From contig NW_025408676.1 in the NCBI RefSeq assembly GCF_020360975.1, forward strand, positions 1,116,001 through 1,180,000: a stretch of 64,000 nt of DNA, read 5' to 3'. Position numbers and translations under genes: made by a program. This document shows positions 1 through 11,409 of this stretch, piece after piece. The notes under the pieces were generated by a model. That model did no database searches. It saw nothing but the letters and a program-made list of their open reading frames with translations, and was not told where the DNA came from. The stretch comes from Hirsutella rhossiliensis. Lineage: Eukaryota; Ascomycota; Sordariomycetes; Hypocreales; Ophiocordycipitaceae. Each line of letters opens with the position of its first letter. The first letter of the stretch is position 1.

Positions 1-1260
1 TTTCAAAAGCCTCTTTAGCTCATCAATTTGACCCTCGTACTATCGCCCCGTTGGGTAGGCCGCAGAACCATTGTTCTGACATGGTCTTGGAAATCTGTTG
101 GCATTGACGAGCTCTTTCCCGCCGTGGCCGTCGCACGCGGCGGAGGGCGCTCTTGCGTACCCTCGCGCCTAATGAAGTAACGCAATTGTCGTTAGGAGCA
201 TAAAACACCAAACTTCTCTTATAGTTCAGTAGACCATTTGGCCGAACGGCGGTGCCCGTAGACCGTAGCTGTAATCCTCGTAGGCGTACGTTCGGCCCGT
301 AGATGCGTGAAACTGCTTCCTTGTTCTTTGGTGCCTTATGCTTGGTGCCTCGTACATCAGCCTGTCTCATGTCGCGCATAACCACGTGATTTACGTGCCT
401 CGTAGCCTCGAGGGTAGCGTTAGGCGCCTCACATTTTCCCCCTCCCTTGCGGAAGTTGCAATAGCAACGACAGGAAAAATCTTTCGCCAGGAAAACCAGC
501 TGTTGATGGGCCACCAGCTTGGAAGGGTCTCCCCTCCTCCTGTCGACAGGCTGGATAAGACAGAAGCTATCGCCACTCCAACGGCTCTTACATCCCCCTG
601 TCCAACTCGGCACTTTGTACTCTTGCCAGTACTACAGTGCACAAGCCTTCCAGGATCTCCTCTACGTCCGTTGCCCAGGGCAGACAAGAGAAAGATGCGC
701 GTAATCGGCGGATGTCGAAGCACCTCAGAGGTCGCCTCAAAGCGCTGCTGTCCCTTGAATGTTCAGCGAATGTTTTGAACTTATATAAACGCCCTGCAGG
801 CCGGGCCGGCATGTACTGTTGGTGCCCTTTGCTACTGCAGAGGACTTGCCATTTGGCCCACAACGAACTAGTAAATTCAGGTCCCCCATCATAAAAGGGG
901 TACTTTGCATGCTCTTCCGCCCTGTTGTCCCGTTTGATTGGTCCGGCTGCTCAATGGCTTCGCTTCCTCCTCGGCGTAGCATCCACCAGTCTCCCCTCCG
1001 GCCCGGCAAACGCCACCTGCACCCCAAGCCTCCTCTCGACGGATTGTGTCTTCTCGGCAACTGACTGGCTCGATAGCCCGTCATTTTGGGACCGGCAATC
1101 CAAGGGGCAATCAACGAGCTGCAAGCAGAGTCTGCCCGGAGTTGACAAAGCCAGACGCTTCCCCTGGAACTGGTCACAGGGTCTACAGGGCGGTTCCCGT
1201 GGTCTCGTCGGACACTCGAAATCTCGCCTGGCGACATTGCACCCTGTCAAGTGGCAGGAA
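1..1260. other. Intergenic / upstream region of URK1
   Basis: No coding region can be supported. Open frames occur on both strands (longest 23-613 on the minus strand) but none shows a recognisable domain or a typical start context. A TATA-like stretch (cttatataaac) lies near 780-790 and an inverted CCAAT box (gattgg) near 935, about 480 and 325 bases before the URK1 start. They could be promoter elements of that gene. Confidence 0.5.
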
Positions 1261-3124
1261 ATGTCGGAGCTTGAGAGCCATGTCACCGTCCAGAAGCGAG
1301 TGTACTACTCCCCCCCGTGGGCGGACGTGAGCATCATCGGCGTGGCAGGCAGCTCGGGCTCTGGCAAGTCTACGCTTTCCCAGGCCATGGTGAGAAAGCT
1401 CAATCTGCCATGGGTTGTGATTCTTTCCATGGTATAAACACAATCCAGAACACTCGGCCGGCCCAGCGCGTCTAATCACCGGCCAGGACTCCTTCTACAA
1501 AACCCTGACCCCTGAGCAATCGAGGCTGGCCTTTGCCAACGAGTACGACTTTGACTCCCCCGAGGTATATCACGCCTTGAAGCTCTCCCCTTGTGTGAGG
1601 AGTCTGCTCAACAGGCCCCTGTTCAAAGGCAATCGATTTCGATATCCTGGTTGACCGCCTACAAGATCTCAAGGCCGGGTGACAACTTTTGCCCCCCCCT
1701 GAGCATCGCCTCGCACACTCGCTGACCCCTCGGCCAGCAAGCGAGCAGAGATTCCTGTATACTCCTTCGCCAAACACCAGCGCCTGGAACACACCACGTC
1801 CATCTACTCGCCCCACGTGCTTATCCTGGAAGGAATCTTTGCCTTGTACGACCCCCGGGTTCTCGAGCTTCTTGACATTGGGGTACGTCGGCACATGTCC
1901 ATTCCTCGGGCAAGGCGGTGATTTGACCCGGCCTCAGATATACTGCGAAGCCGACGCGGATACCTGCTTGTCGCGGCGAAGTAGGTTACAACTGGGTTGC
2001 TTCCTCTCGCGCAGCAATGTCTCAAAAGACTAACCGCCGGGCCAAAGTTGTCCGCGATGTCCGGGAAAGAGGGCGTGACATTGAGGGCTGCATCAAGCAG
2101 TGGTTTGGATATGTGAAGCCCAATTTTGAAAAGGTAACCGTCGTCCCAAGGCCATGACATGGTGCAGTACATCCCAATGCCAGTGCTCACATGCGACGCT
2201 CCCTGCCAAAAACAGTTTGTCGAGCCTCAGCGAAAGGTAGCCGACTTGATCGTACCTCGGGGCATTGAAAATCGAGTGGCGCTCGGTGAGTTGAGCCATT
2301 GCTCGGCCTTATCCTTGCGCTCGGGTGCTGAACGTGAAGCCAAGATATGATGGTCCAGTTCATTGAAAGGAAGCTCTTTGAGAAATCCACCCATCATCGC
2401 GAAGCCCTGTCGCAACTGGAAGCCGCTTGCAAGGAGCAGCCGCTTTCCGACCGGGTCTTGATCCTCAACGACACGCCGCAGCTCAAGTTTATGAACACGA
2501 TTCTCCAAGACTTTGACACATCGGCGGAGGACTTTATATTCTACTTTGACCGTCTGGCGGGCCTCATCATAGAGCAGTAAGTTGCGACGCGAAGCGGCCG
2601 GGCGATGGACGAAAGACGTGCTGACGGGCAACTGTTTTAGGGCCCTGAACAACGTACAATTCACAGCGACAGAGATTGAGACACCCTGCGGACACAGGTA
2701 CCGCGGACTGAAGCCCAAGGGAGAAGTCAGTGCCGTGATTGTGCTCCGGGGAGGTTCGGCGTTTGAACCGGCACTCCGGAAGACAATACCAGATTGCCGA
2801 ACAGGGCGCCTCTTGATCCAGTCGGATTACTCGACAGGCGAGCCGGAACTGCACTACCTGAGGCTGCCGGACGACATCCACAAGCACGAGAGCGTGCTGC
2901 TACTGGACACGCAAATGGCCAGCGGTGGCGCGGCGCTCATGGCGGTGCAGGTGCTGGTGGACCACGGCGTGGCCCTGGACCGGATCGTATTGGCAACCTA
3001 CTCGGCTGGGCGGCTGGGGCTGCACAGGCTGATGACGGTGTTTCCGGACATCACCGTCGTGGTGTGCAACATCTTGGCGGATCAGGAACAGCGATGGGTT
3101 GAGAAGCGGTACTTTCGGTGCTGA
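1261..3124 (+). CDS. URK1: Uridine kinase with C-terminal UPRTase-like domain
   Basis: Pyrimidine-salvage enzyme that phosphorylates uridine/cytidine to the monophosphate, in the cytosol. Nine exons are predicted: 1261-1431, 1487-1564, 1629-1678, 1738-1882, 1938-1980, 2048-2133, 2216-2285, 2345-2576, 2641-3124 (452 aa). The P-loop GSSGSGKST lies near residue 33. The uridine-kinase blocks DSFYK, VLILEGIFAL, RDVRERGRD and ENRVAL follow in order. From about residue 215 comes the uracil-phosphoribosyltransferase-like half (KSTHHREAL, LILNDTPQLKF, VLRGGSAFEPALR, LLLDTQMASGG). The 1981-2047 intron was placed so that the RRIVRDVRERGRD block is continuous; a CTAAC branch site lies about 15 bases before its acceptor. 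Fungal and plant uridine kinases usually carry this second domain, which is often enzymatically silent. The exact start is the least certain point. Confidence 0.9.
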
Positions 3125-3661
3125 CGCACGCGGGGAGTCTGCAGAGAGCAGCATGCATACAACCCTTGGCGGGGCGCAAATGAGATGGACGATGCGGTCC
3201 TGAATGTCGCATCCATGCACGGCGCAGGTCCTGAGGGCCTGAGGGGTCTTCAGGGTCTGAGGATTGGCAGGGATTTTGTAGAAGAAGCTCGAGGGCGGAT
3301 CAGCCGGGAGAGTCAATTGCTTGTCTGGTGGGGTTCTTGGACGCTGCCAGGGCCCTACCTATGACGCCACTGCTGGATCAAACGTCATGCCTTGAGCTCG
3401 CCGGCTGGCTTCAGTGCTCGTCACGGCTGCTACTGGCAGAATATTGTTAATTTTTAACGTTATTGAACTGTCTCTCTGCTCCACCCAATCCACCAGCTGT
3501 CTTGGTCTCGCTCGGCCCTTGCCAATTGCTCTCTTTGGAGCTTCTTTCCCCCTTTGTTCCGGGGACAACGACCAGCCCGCCACTTATCCCGTACGAAGTC
3601 GAGAAGCGTCTCCCCAAACTCTCACCGCCTTTGGCTCGCCGTCGATAATCTCGCGCCCACG
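3125..3661. other. Intergenic: URK1 3' flank and NDE promoter/5' UTR
   Basis: No gene seen. The second half is pyrimidine-rich (CTC/CCC/TTC runs from about 3470), as is common in 5' UTRs of highly expressed filamentous-fungal genes. The open frame at 3414-4286 is a shadow of the NDE leader. Confidence 0.5.
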
Positions 3662-5803
3662 ATGCGGGCACCGTTGCCTGCGCCCACGGCGGCGCTCCGT
3701 CTTGCCGCCCGTGGAGCCAATACACGCCGGCTGGGCTCTGCCTTCGCCGCGCAATCGAGATGCCTTTCCCAGACAGCCGGCGCCTCATTGCGGCCGACCA
3801 CAAACCCCTCGCGAGCGATGCGCAAGCAGCCGTCGGCGGTCCTTGGCCATGTGCGTGCCATCTCAGGGAAGCCGCTTCCGCAGGCCAACTCGTGGGTCCT
3901 CAACTTTGCCTACCGGGCCGCTGCCTGGGTCGGCTCGTCCATCACCGTCGTCGGCATCGGCGTCTTTGCCTTTTTCCTCTACGACGCCAGCACATACAAG
4001 GAGCACGCCGTCCACGGCGACATCGACGTCTCGCGCCTTGCCCTGCAGCCCCGTCGCGGCGGTCCCAAGAACCTCCCCATCGCCGACGTCTTCATCGACG
4101 ACGACGACAGCGAGGCCAAGAAGCGGACAAAGAATAAGCCCAAACTCGTCATTCTGGGCGGTGGCTGGGGCGGCGTCGCCCTTCTCAAGGAGCTCAACCC
4201 CGACGACTATCACGTCACCGTTATATCTCCCGCAAACTACTTTCTCTTCACGCCCATGCTCCCGTCGGCCACAGTGGGAACCCTAGAACTGCGCTCCCTC
4301 GTCGAGCCCATCCGTCGCATCATCAGCCGAGTCAGTGGCCACTTTATCCGCGCCAAGGCAGAAGACGTCGAGTTCGCCCACAAGCTGGTCGAGGTCTCCC
4401 AGCTGGATCATCGCGGAAACGAGGTGCGCTTCTATGTGCCGTACGACAAGCTTGTCATCGCAGTCGGCTCTGTCACCAACCCGCACGGCGTCAAGGGACT
4501 GCAAAACGCCTTCTTCCTCAAGGACATTGACGATGCGCGCAAGATCCGGAACCAGGTCATACAAAACCTGGAACTCGCGTGTCTCCCAACAACACCAGAC
4601 GACGAGCGCAAGCGGTTGCTCTCCTTTGTCGTTAGCGGCGGTGGTCCCACGGGCGTCGAGTTCGCGGCCGAATTGTTCGATCTCTTGAACGAGGACCTGA
4701 CGCGGCACTTTCCCCGGCTCCTGAGGAACGAGATATCGGTCCACATCATCCAGAGTCGAAGCCACATTCTCAACACGTACGACGAGACCGTCTCCAAGTA
4801 TGCCGAGGGTCGATTTGCCCGCGACCAGGTCCAAGTCCTGACCAACTCGAGGGTCAAAGAGGTCCAGTCTGATAAAATAATCTTCACGCAGAAGCAGGAT
4901 GACGGCAGCCTGGTGGAAAAGGAGCTTCCCATTGGCTTCTGCCTGTGGTCGACCGGCGTCGCGCAGACCGCCCTCTGTCAGAAGCTGACCCACAGTCTTG
5001 GAAGCTTCCAGGGCAACCGCCACGCAATCGAGACCGACACCCAGCTGCGAGTCAACGGGACACCGCTGGGCGATGTGTACGCCATTGGAGACTGCTCTAC
5101 GGTCCAGAACAACGTTGCCGATCACATCATCACCTTCTTGCGGACTTTGGCCTGGAAGCGCGGCAAGGATCCCGAGACTCTCCAGTTGCACTTCAACGAC
5201 TGGCGCCAGGTCGCTCAGGATGTGAAGAAACGCTTCCCCCAGGCCGTCAACCACTTGAAGCGCCTAGACAAGTTATTCCGCCAGTTTGACGCCGACCAAT
5301 CCGGCACCCTCGACTTTGGAGAGCTGCGGGAGCTCCTGACCCAGATCGACAGCAAGCTGACGTCGCTGCCGGCGACGGCGCAGCGCGCGCATCAGCAAGG
5401 CTGCTACCTGGCGCAGAAGTTCAACAAGCTGGCCCGCTTGGCAGAAGGCCTCGACGCAAATGATATTCGCGACGGCGACGTTGATGCGGCCGTGTACAAG
5501 GCCTTTGAGTACCACCACCTGGGCAGCCTTGCCTACATTGGCAACTCTGCCGTCTTCGACTTGGGCGAGGGCTGGAGCATCGCCGGCGGTCTGTGGGCCG
5601 TTTATGCCTGGCGCTCCGTGTACTTTGCGCAGAGCGTGAGCTTCCGGACGCGGTCTCTCATGGCCATGGACTGGGCCAAGAGGGGTGTCTTTGGACGAGG
5701 TGAGTTGATCTACCCAGATTCGTCTCCTGAGTCGTTTCTTCCATGCAAAGTGAATGACCAGCGGCTTTGTCTGACCCGTGATGTAGATTTGATGAGTTTC
5801 TAG
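3662..5803 (+). CDS. External alternative NAD(P)H dehydrogenase with EF-hand
   Basis: Type II NAD(P)H:ubiquinone oxidoreductase of the inner mitochondrial membrane, which passes electrons to ubiquinone without pumping protons. Two exons, 3662-5699 and a 17-nt last exon 5787-5803, give 684 aa ending DLMSF. The Arg/Ala-rich N terminus looks like a mitochondrial presequence, followed by a hydrophobic segment (about residues 88-105). Two Rossmann motifs are visible: ILGGGWGG (about 164) for FAD and VSGGGPTG (about 323) for NAD(P)H. A complete 12-residue EF-hand loop, DADQSGTLDFGE, is encoded at 5288-5323 (residues 543-554). Within the family the EF-hand marks the external, calcium-responsive NDE1 type rather than the internal NDI type. 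Reading through the last intron would give a false longer C terminus. Confidence 0.93.
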   Translation: MRAPLPAPTAALRLAARGANTRRLGSAFAAQSRCLSQTAGASLRPTTNPSRAMRKQPSAVLGHVRAISGKPLPQANSWVLNFAYRAAAWVGSSITVVGIGVFAFFLYDASTYKEHAVHGDIDVSRLALQPRRGGPKNLPIADVFIDDDDSEAKKRTKNKPKLVILGGGWGGVALLKELNPDDYHVTVISPANYFLFTPMLPSATVGTLELRSLVEPIRRIISRVSGHFIRAKAEDVEFAHKLVEVSQLDHRGNEVRFYVPYDKLVIAVGSVTNPHGVKGLQNAFFLKDIDDARKIRNQVIQNLELACLPTTPDDERKRLLSFVVSGGGPTGVEFAAELFDLLNEDLTRHFPRLLRNEISVHIIQSRSHILNTYDETVSKYAEGRFARDQVQVLTNSRVKEVQSDKIIFTQKQDDGSLVEKELPIGFCLWSTGVAQTALCQKLTHSLGSFQGNRHAIETDTQLRVNGTPLGDVYAIGDCSTVQNNVADHIITFLRTLAWKRGKDPETLQLHFNDWRQVAQDVKKRFPQAVNHLKRLDKLFRQFDADQSGTLDFGELRELLTQIDSKLTSLPATAQRAHQQGCYLAQKFNKLARLAEGLDANDIRDGDVDAAVYKAFEYHHLGSLAYIGNSAVFDLGEGWSIAGGLWAVYAWRSVYFAQSVSFRTRSLMAMDWAKRGVFGRGELIYPDSSPESFLPCKVNDQRLCLTRDVDLMSF

Positions 5804-6100
5804 CACGGCCAAGTCTATGCCTGTGGCGGCATGGAAGCAAGGGAGGAGTGGAAGTCATCGGTTAGGCTTAGAGCACGAGTGTACGACCTCGTAACGTGTA
5901 GACGAGAGCCAAGCTACCTGCGTAGATCAAACAGCAGGGTGTGATATCCCAGGAGTCCTTGTGTGTACATTTGGACAGCAACTGGCGCAAATAGCAGAGG
6001 TCGATGGGCAAGATGAATAGATTGATACGTCACTGCATGGTTTCTGTTCCGTTCTATCGATATAATCTCTTGGGAAAATGCCCGCTCTCCAGACCCATCC

Positions 6101-7470
6101 TCACAGCACAAAATCTTTGTACGCCCACTTCTCAGTAAGCTTCGTCTTGGCTTGCTTCTTGAAGGGAATGTGCCTCCGGCTCTCTACCCTGCCCCGGACA
6201 AGCATGGTGCGGTACCGGTCCTTGAGAAGGTTGCCCTCTGGTTTCAGCAGTCTGAGCGATTCTTGCAATTCGTCGGGCAGTACCAGCTCGAGGTCCTTTT
6301 CGGGCAGCTTGAACTTGCCGAGTTGTCTCCTCCGGAGGTTGTCGTCGTCACCTTCGTCAGATGCGCTGGACTCTTCTGCCACAGCCGCTCGCTGCTGTTC
6401 TCGCTCCTCCACCTCTTGGGCAATATCCAAGATTCGTTGCTCCTGCACCCGGCGCTCCTTCATGGCGGCCTTGTGCTTGGCTAGGCGCTCCTCCTCCTTT
6501 CTACGCTTGATGCGGTTCCGCTGCACTTGGGTTTTGCGCTTGGACTGCTTGGTGTTTGGTTTCTCGTCTTCGACGCCACTCTGGAAGCCTTCCCACTCGG
6601 AGTCTTCCTCCCACTCAGACATGTTGGCGCGCTCTTCGGCGGCTTCTGCCTCGGCGGCTGACCGAGCGACGGCCTCCTGTTTCTGCCTGTCGGCTGCCTC
6701 AGCCGCCAGGCGTTTCTTCTCGGCCTCCAATGCCTTGACACTCTCCTCGGTGAGCCTCTTTTCGTAGTCGGCAAAGGCGGGGTTGTAGCTATAACCCCCA
6801 GTAGGATTCTGCACTGCGGGCACGGGCTTTCCGCTCGCAGTCAGTGATATGGGCTGCTGCTTCATTGACTTTGGCATCCTGAGCATCTGTGGTTTGGGGA
6901 GAAAGTCGGTAGCGTCTTCGCCTTTTGTTTCCGCGGCAGCATCCCAGACATCGTAGTTGGCGTCTCGAACTGTCACAGCGTCTTCGTGGCGTCCGTTGGC
7001 GACCCTCCGTAGGCGGGCGAGCTCCTTGTGCGGCACCCAGTCTGTCCGCTGACGCTTCGCAGGTACGAGTCCGTTGGTGGTTTTGTCACCGGGGCGTTTG
7101 CGGGAAGAAACGGAGGGGATTACGGAGCGCTGAGAAAGAATCTCATCGACCTTGAGCACCTTGTTGCTGCGCTTGCGAAGCTTTGCGACAGAGGTCGAGC
7201 CACCCTTTACATCGATGGTGAATAGGTCGGACGAGGCCTTCTCCTTGATGACGCCGCTACGAAAACAGTCAGTAAGACGGATGCATGTCTGGCAATTCGT
7301 GACAAGAGAGCTTACCCTCTGATGATTTCCTCATTCAGATCCTGCAAGCCCTTCTCAACCTCTGTCACGTCGACGTTCTTCCTCCATGCTTTCTTGCCTT
7401 TTCTCGATGGCTGGCTGTGCTGCTCCGGGGCTTTGCCGGACCCGGTGGAGGGACCTTGAATGACTGGCAT
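6101..7470 (-). CDS. NOP53: Ribosome biogenesis protein Nop53 (PICT-1/GLTSCR2 family)
   Basis: Nucleolar factor of 60S pre-ribosome maturation; in yeast Nop53 recruits the Mtr4-exosome for 7S pre-rRNA processing. Two exons, 7316-7470 and 6101-7256, give 436 aa. The conserved N-terminal block SRKGKKAWRKNVDVTEVEKGL is at residues 20-40, followed by acidic and Lys/Arg-rich coiled-coil sequence and the conserved C-terminal segment ending in LTEKWAYKDFVL. The start chosen (MPVIQGPS) matches the family start. An in-frame upstream ATG at 7542 would add 24 residues without family support. Convergent with the NADH dehydrogenase gene and divergent from YPT6. Confidence 0.9.
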
Positions 7471-8125
7471 CTCTTTTTCGATGAGATTTGAGCGGCGCCA
7501 ATTCGCGGTATGGCTCTGATTCGGAGAAGAATGCAAGATCAACTAGTTACTGCCTTGCAGACGTGCTCTCGTTGTCCATTTTTTTGGTGGAGCCAAGGGG
7601 AAGGCGCTGACTACATAGTTGTACATACATGGTCGCTTGGCCGGCGTTTTTTTCTTCCATCCATGTTTATCCGTATCTCCATGTAGGTGCGTCAACCCGG
7701 ATTAATAAGTCCAGTTGAGGAACGTACGGAGTGCCGTACCGTCCACTACCTTCTCTTAGGTAAGTCACTGACAGTTGTACTCCAAACTCCGTGCTGGGGC
7801 GCGGCACTCAACAGATCCCGCCCAGTACGACCAAAGCGCTCCTGCCAACTCGTGCGCCTCCTTTCGACTTCTGCTTCTTGCACCGAGATTCACCAGGGGC
7901 TTGTATTGTGCGCTCGTCAAGCCCACGCATTGACCGAAGGAGTCGACACCCCCGAGCCTCGGCTCCGTACAGCAGCAGGACAACACAGGGGCCATCTTGC
8001 CGCGCACACGACGAGCTGCGGCCGCTTCCGAGCTACCTCTGATACTCCCCTGCCGACACACAACAGCGGCCTGTTGCGGACACCCCTTAGACGGTAAACC
8101 GGTTTTTGCGAGAGCTTCTGCCAAG
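7471..8125. promoter_or_regulatory. Divergent intergenic region between NOP53 and YPT6
   Basis: 655 bases serving as promoter for both neighbours. No TATA box stands out. A run of pyrimidine-rich sequence precedes the YPT6 start. The open frame at 7687-8097 has no family resemblance. Confidence 0.5.
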
Positions 8126-9072
<947 letters not shown>

Positions 9073-9841
9073 TGGTTGTGGCAAGTGAAGTGCCGGAGGG
9101 GCGGGGATATGGATCATCGGCGACGGCTCGTTCCGATGCGCCGCGCACGAGGTGGTGTGCTCAGGCCCATGATAGGATATGGAGCATAGCGGGTGCATCG
9201 GCGAATATTTCTTGTATTATCCTTCCGTAAATTCGCGGCACATGGCGTGATTTCACCCTCACCCAACGGTCTGCATACGGGCCCGGCATGTAAAGACATG
9301 CCGCCGGGCCGAAGAAACCTACTCTAGAAACACTGATGACGATAAATTTTATTTTCAAAATCTGCCTTCAGAGGTTCATCAAAGCCTCGGCTCAGGAGTA
9401 TAGTCCTGTAAATCTCGAGTAAATCTCGACATGGATTTACCCGCGTTGGAAGTGAGGGGTTGCAAGGAGAAACTAACTGATCGATGGCAACCGCTGGCTC
9501 TCTCTCTCCAATGAGACGGGCACTCTACAAAGTATTAGGTTGGCACTTGCAAAAAAAAAACAGCACTGAAAGTCTATTATAATCAATGTCTCGATTCATA
9601 TCGTGGCTGCGCCGACTAGTGAATGAACGAATGCTGCTTGAAAGAGTTGCCTGACCTGACAACGGCCGGTTACATCATTAGCACGGAGCCGGTCACGAGA
9701 CCAGCGTTGGTTCGGCTTCCACGGGTAGCGGAGACGGAGAGCCCGCTGCTGTTGTTCTCCCCCATCACCAACCTACCGCTGTGCATCACGCTGAAAGCTG
9801 CCCAGACGACCTCCATATTTGCGCAGAACGTTACGCTCAAC
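9073..9841. other. Intergenic between YPT6 and KEI1
   Basis: No gene supported. An A/T-rich stretch near 9340-9360 (aaattttattttcaaaa) and a run of nine to ten A at about 9550 look like 3'-UTR or spacer sequence. The frame at 9623-9895 contains the first KEI1 exon but its upstream part has no family match. Confidence 0.5.
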
Positions 9842-10673
9842 ATGTCCAAGTTTACGAGGCTGTATTTGCGCCCCCCCCGCCCTCAGGTAGGTTGACGGGG
9901 CCTCAAAGATAGACTGCTCCGGGACTGGGCGCTGACGTTGCGGGCAGAGTCTCTTTGGCCTCGTCAGTCTCCAGACGGGGACAGAGCTCATCACCATGGC
10001 CATCGTCTTCAATAAGGTCACAGGCGTATACGGCCTATTGGCAATCCTCACTGGCTATCAGCTGTCGCTCCTGCAACTCTCGACATACCTGTACTCGATC
10101 GCCGTGCTTGCCGCCCTCGTCTATCTGATCCCTCACATTCGGCGACAAAGCCCATTTGAATGCCTGGCGCTGGCATGGGTGTACGTTTTCGACACGGCCA
10201 TCAACGCCCTCTACACGGCTGCGTTTGGGGTCGAGGTGTACCTGGCCAGCACTGCATCCGATGGGACCGACTCGGCCTCGTCGGTGTCGGTTTCCGGTGT
10301 TTTTGCGGAGGGCTTTCAGCGGGAGACCGAGGTTCACGGCAAGGTTGTGCCTCAAGAGACGGCGGCAAGCATGGTCTTGATCGTCGGACTGACGCTGATC
10401 CGGGTGTATCTGAGCGTCGTCGTCATGGCGTATGCGCGGCAAGTGCTCCAAAAACACATGCAGCTGCTCGCGGCCGAGGGTACTGGGATGGATGAGCAGG
10501 CAGGCCCTTTTGCCGTGCATCTCCCCGACGGCGATGGGCGAAGGGGTTGGATGGGCAGGCTGATGGTGTCGCCGGGCAGAGGGTACTGGCTTACCATTGA
10601 CGAGACAGAAGAGTGGTCGAGGGGTCAGCATGGCAAGCCGAGCGCTGGAGGGATGCTGGCGGGAGAGGTTTGA
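9842..10673 (+). CDS. KEI1: Kei1, inositol phosphorylceramide synthase subunit
   Basis: Golgi membrane protein needed, with Aur1, for inositol phosphorylceramide synthase activity in fungal sphingolipid synthesis. Two exons, 9842-9886 and 9948-10673, give 256 aa. The start MSKFTRLYLRPPRP splices onto SLFGLVSLQTGTELI, which with FNKVTGVYGLLAILTGY and PHIRRQSPFECLALAWVYVFD is the conserved Kei1 core. Four hydrophobic segments are visible (about residues 18-38, 45-65, 70-90 and one near 165). The C-terminal third is polar and Gly-rich. In yeast Kei1 is cleaved by Kex2; I did not identify a definite dibasic site here. Confidence 0.88.
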
Positions 10674-11409
10674 AGAGTCTGGCCAGTGGAGCCGGGGTTG
10701 GATGACGCGATTCCAACTCCATGTATCACCATTCCGAGGGCAGAAGCTTGCTCGCGTTGTTTGTACATACTATAGGCACATACTAGTGGTGTAACTACCT
10801 ATGTAACTAACTACCTTACCTACCTCTAGGTATCTTACTAAGGCAGCACCTACCAAGGTACTTGCTCCATACGTACCTACCTACGTCCCCTCACTGTACC
10901 CGCGGCGCATCGGCCCCGTCGCGATGGGCCGACAGAGCCTGGGGCTGATCGGAGAATAAGGTAGCTGGCTTGCGTCGAGGTCCTCGGTCTGTCGGCGGCG
11001 GATGTCGCCAAGGACCCGCTGCCATCACAATTGGTAATGGGCGATCTCGCAATCGCCCGCCTGCAACGCTGGACGATCACGCAATCCCCCCCCAAGGGCC
11101 CAACGGAGCTTCGATTGAGAGTTACCGTCTCCTCTGGGCCCTGAACCCGCTAGCGAGGGCCTTCTCCGAGAGAGAGACACGGTGTAGCGGGTACCTCTGG
11201 GTCGCGTGCTAGCAAGACGGCGCGGCAAGTATGTGTCTACCTTGGGATGATGCCGCCGGAAGTGGGATTGAGCCCACTCCGTCTCCCTCTGCTCCCATAA
11301 CCCCGGGCGAGAAGCAGTCTCCTTTTTATTGCCTCGTGCTCCCGCCCAGCTCGCCGCCGCCGCTATGTCGTTTCTCTTCAGGCAAGAGTCGTCACCCGAA
11401 GGCGGCACC
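10674..11409. other. Intergenic between KEI1 and MET5, with TACCTACC-type tracts
   Basis: No gene supported. Positions 10793-10890 are rich in ACCTACC/TAACTA units (e.g. ccttacctacctctaggta), a low-complexity motif that recurs at 26270-26310 and 56090-56250. The right part, up to 11409, is the presumed MET5 promoter and 5' UTR. Confidence 0.5.

Noticed and set aside
23..613. 196-codon minus-strand frame near the window start
   Set aside because: No domain, no low-complexity or signal features, and equally long frames overlap it on the other strand; treated as chance.
1981..2014. Alternative acceptor at 2014 in the uridine kinase
   Set aside because: It keeps the frame but inserts about 11 residues (TMSQKTNRRAK) into a tightly conserved motif; the acceptor at 2047 restores RRIVRDVRERGRD exactly.
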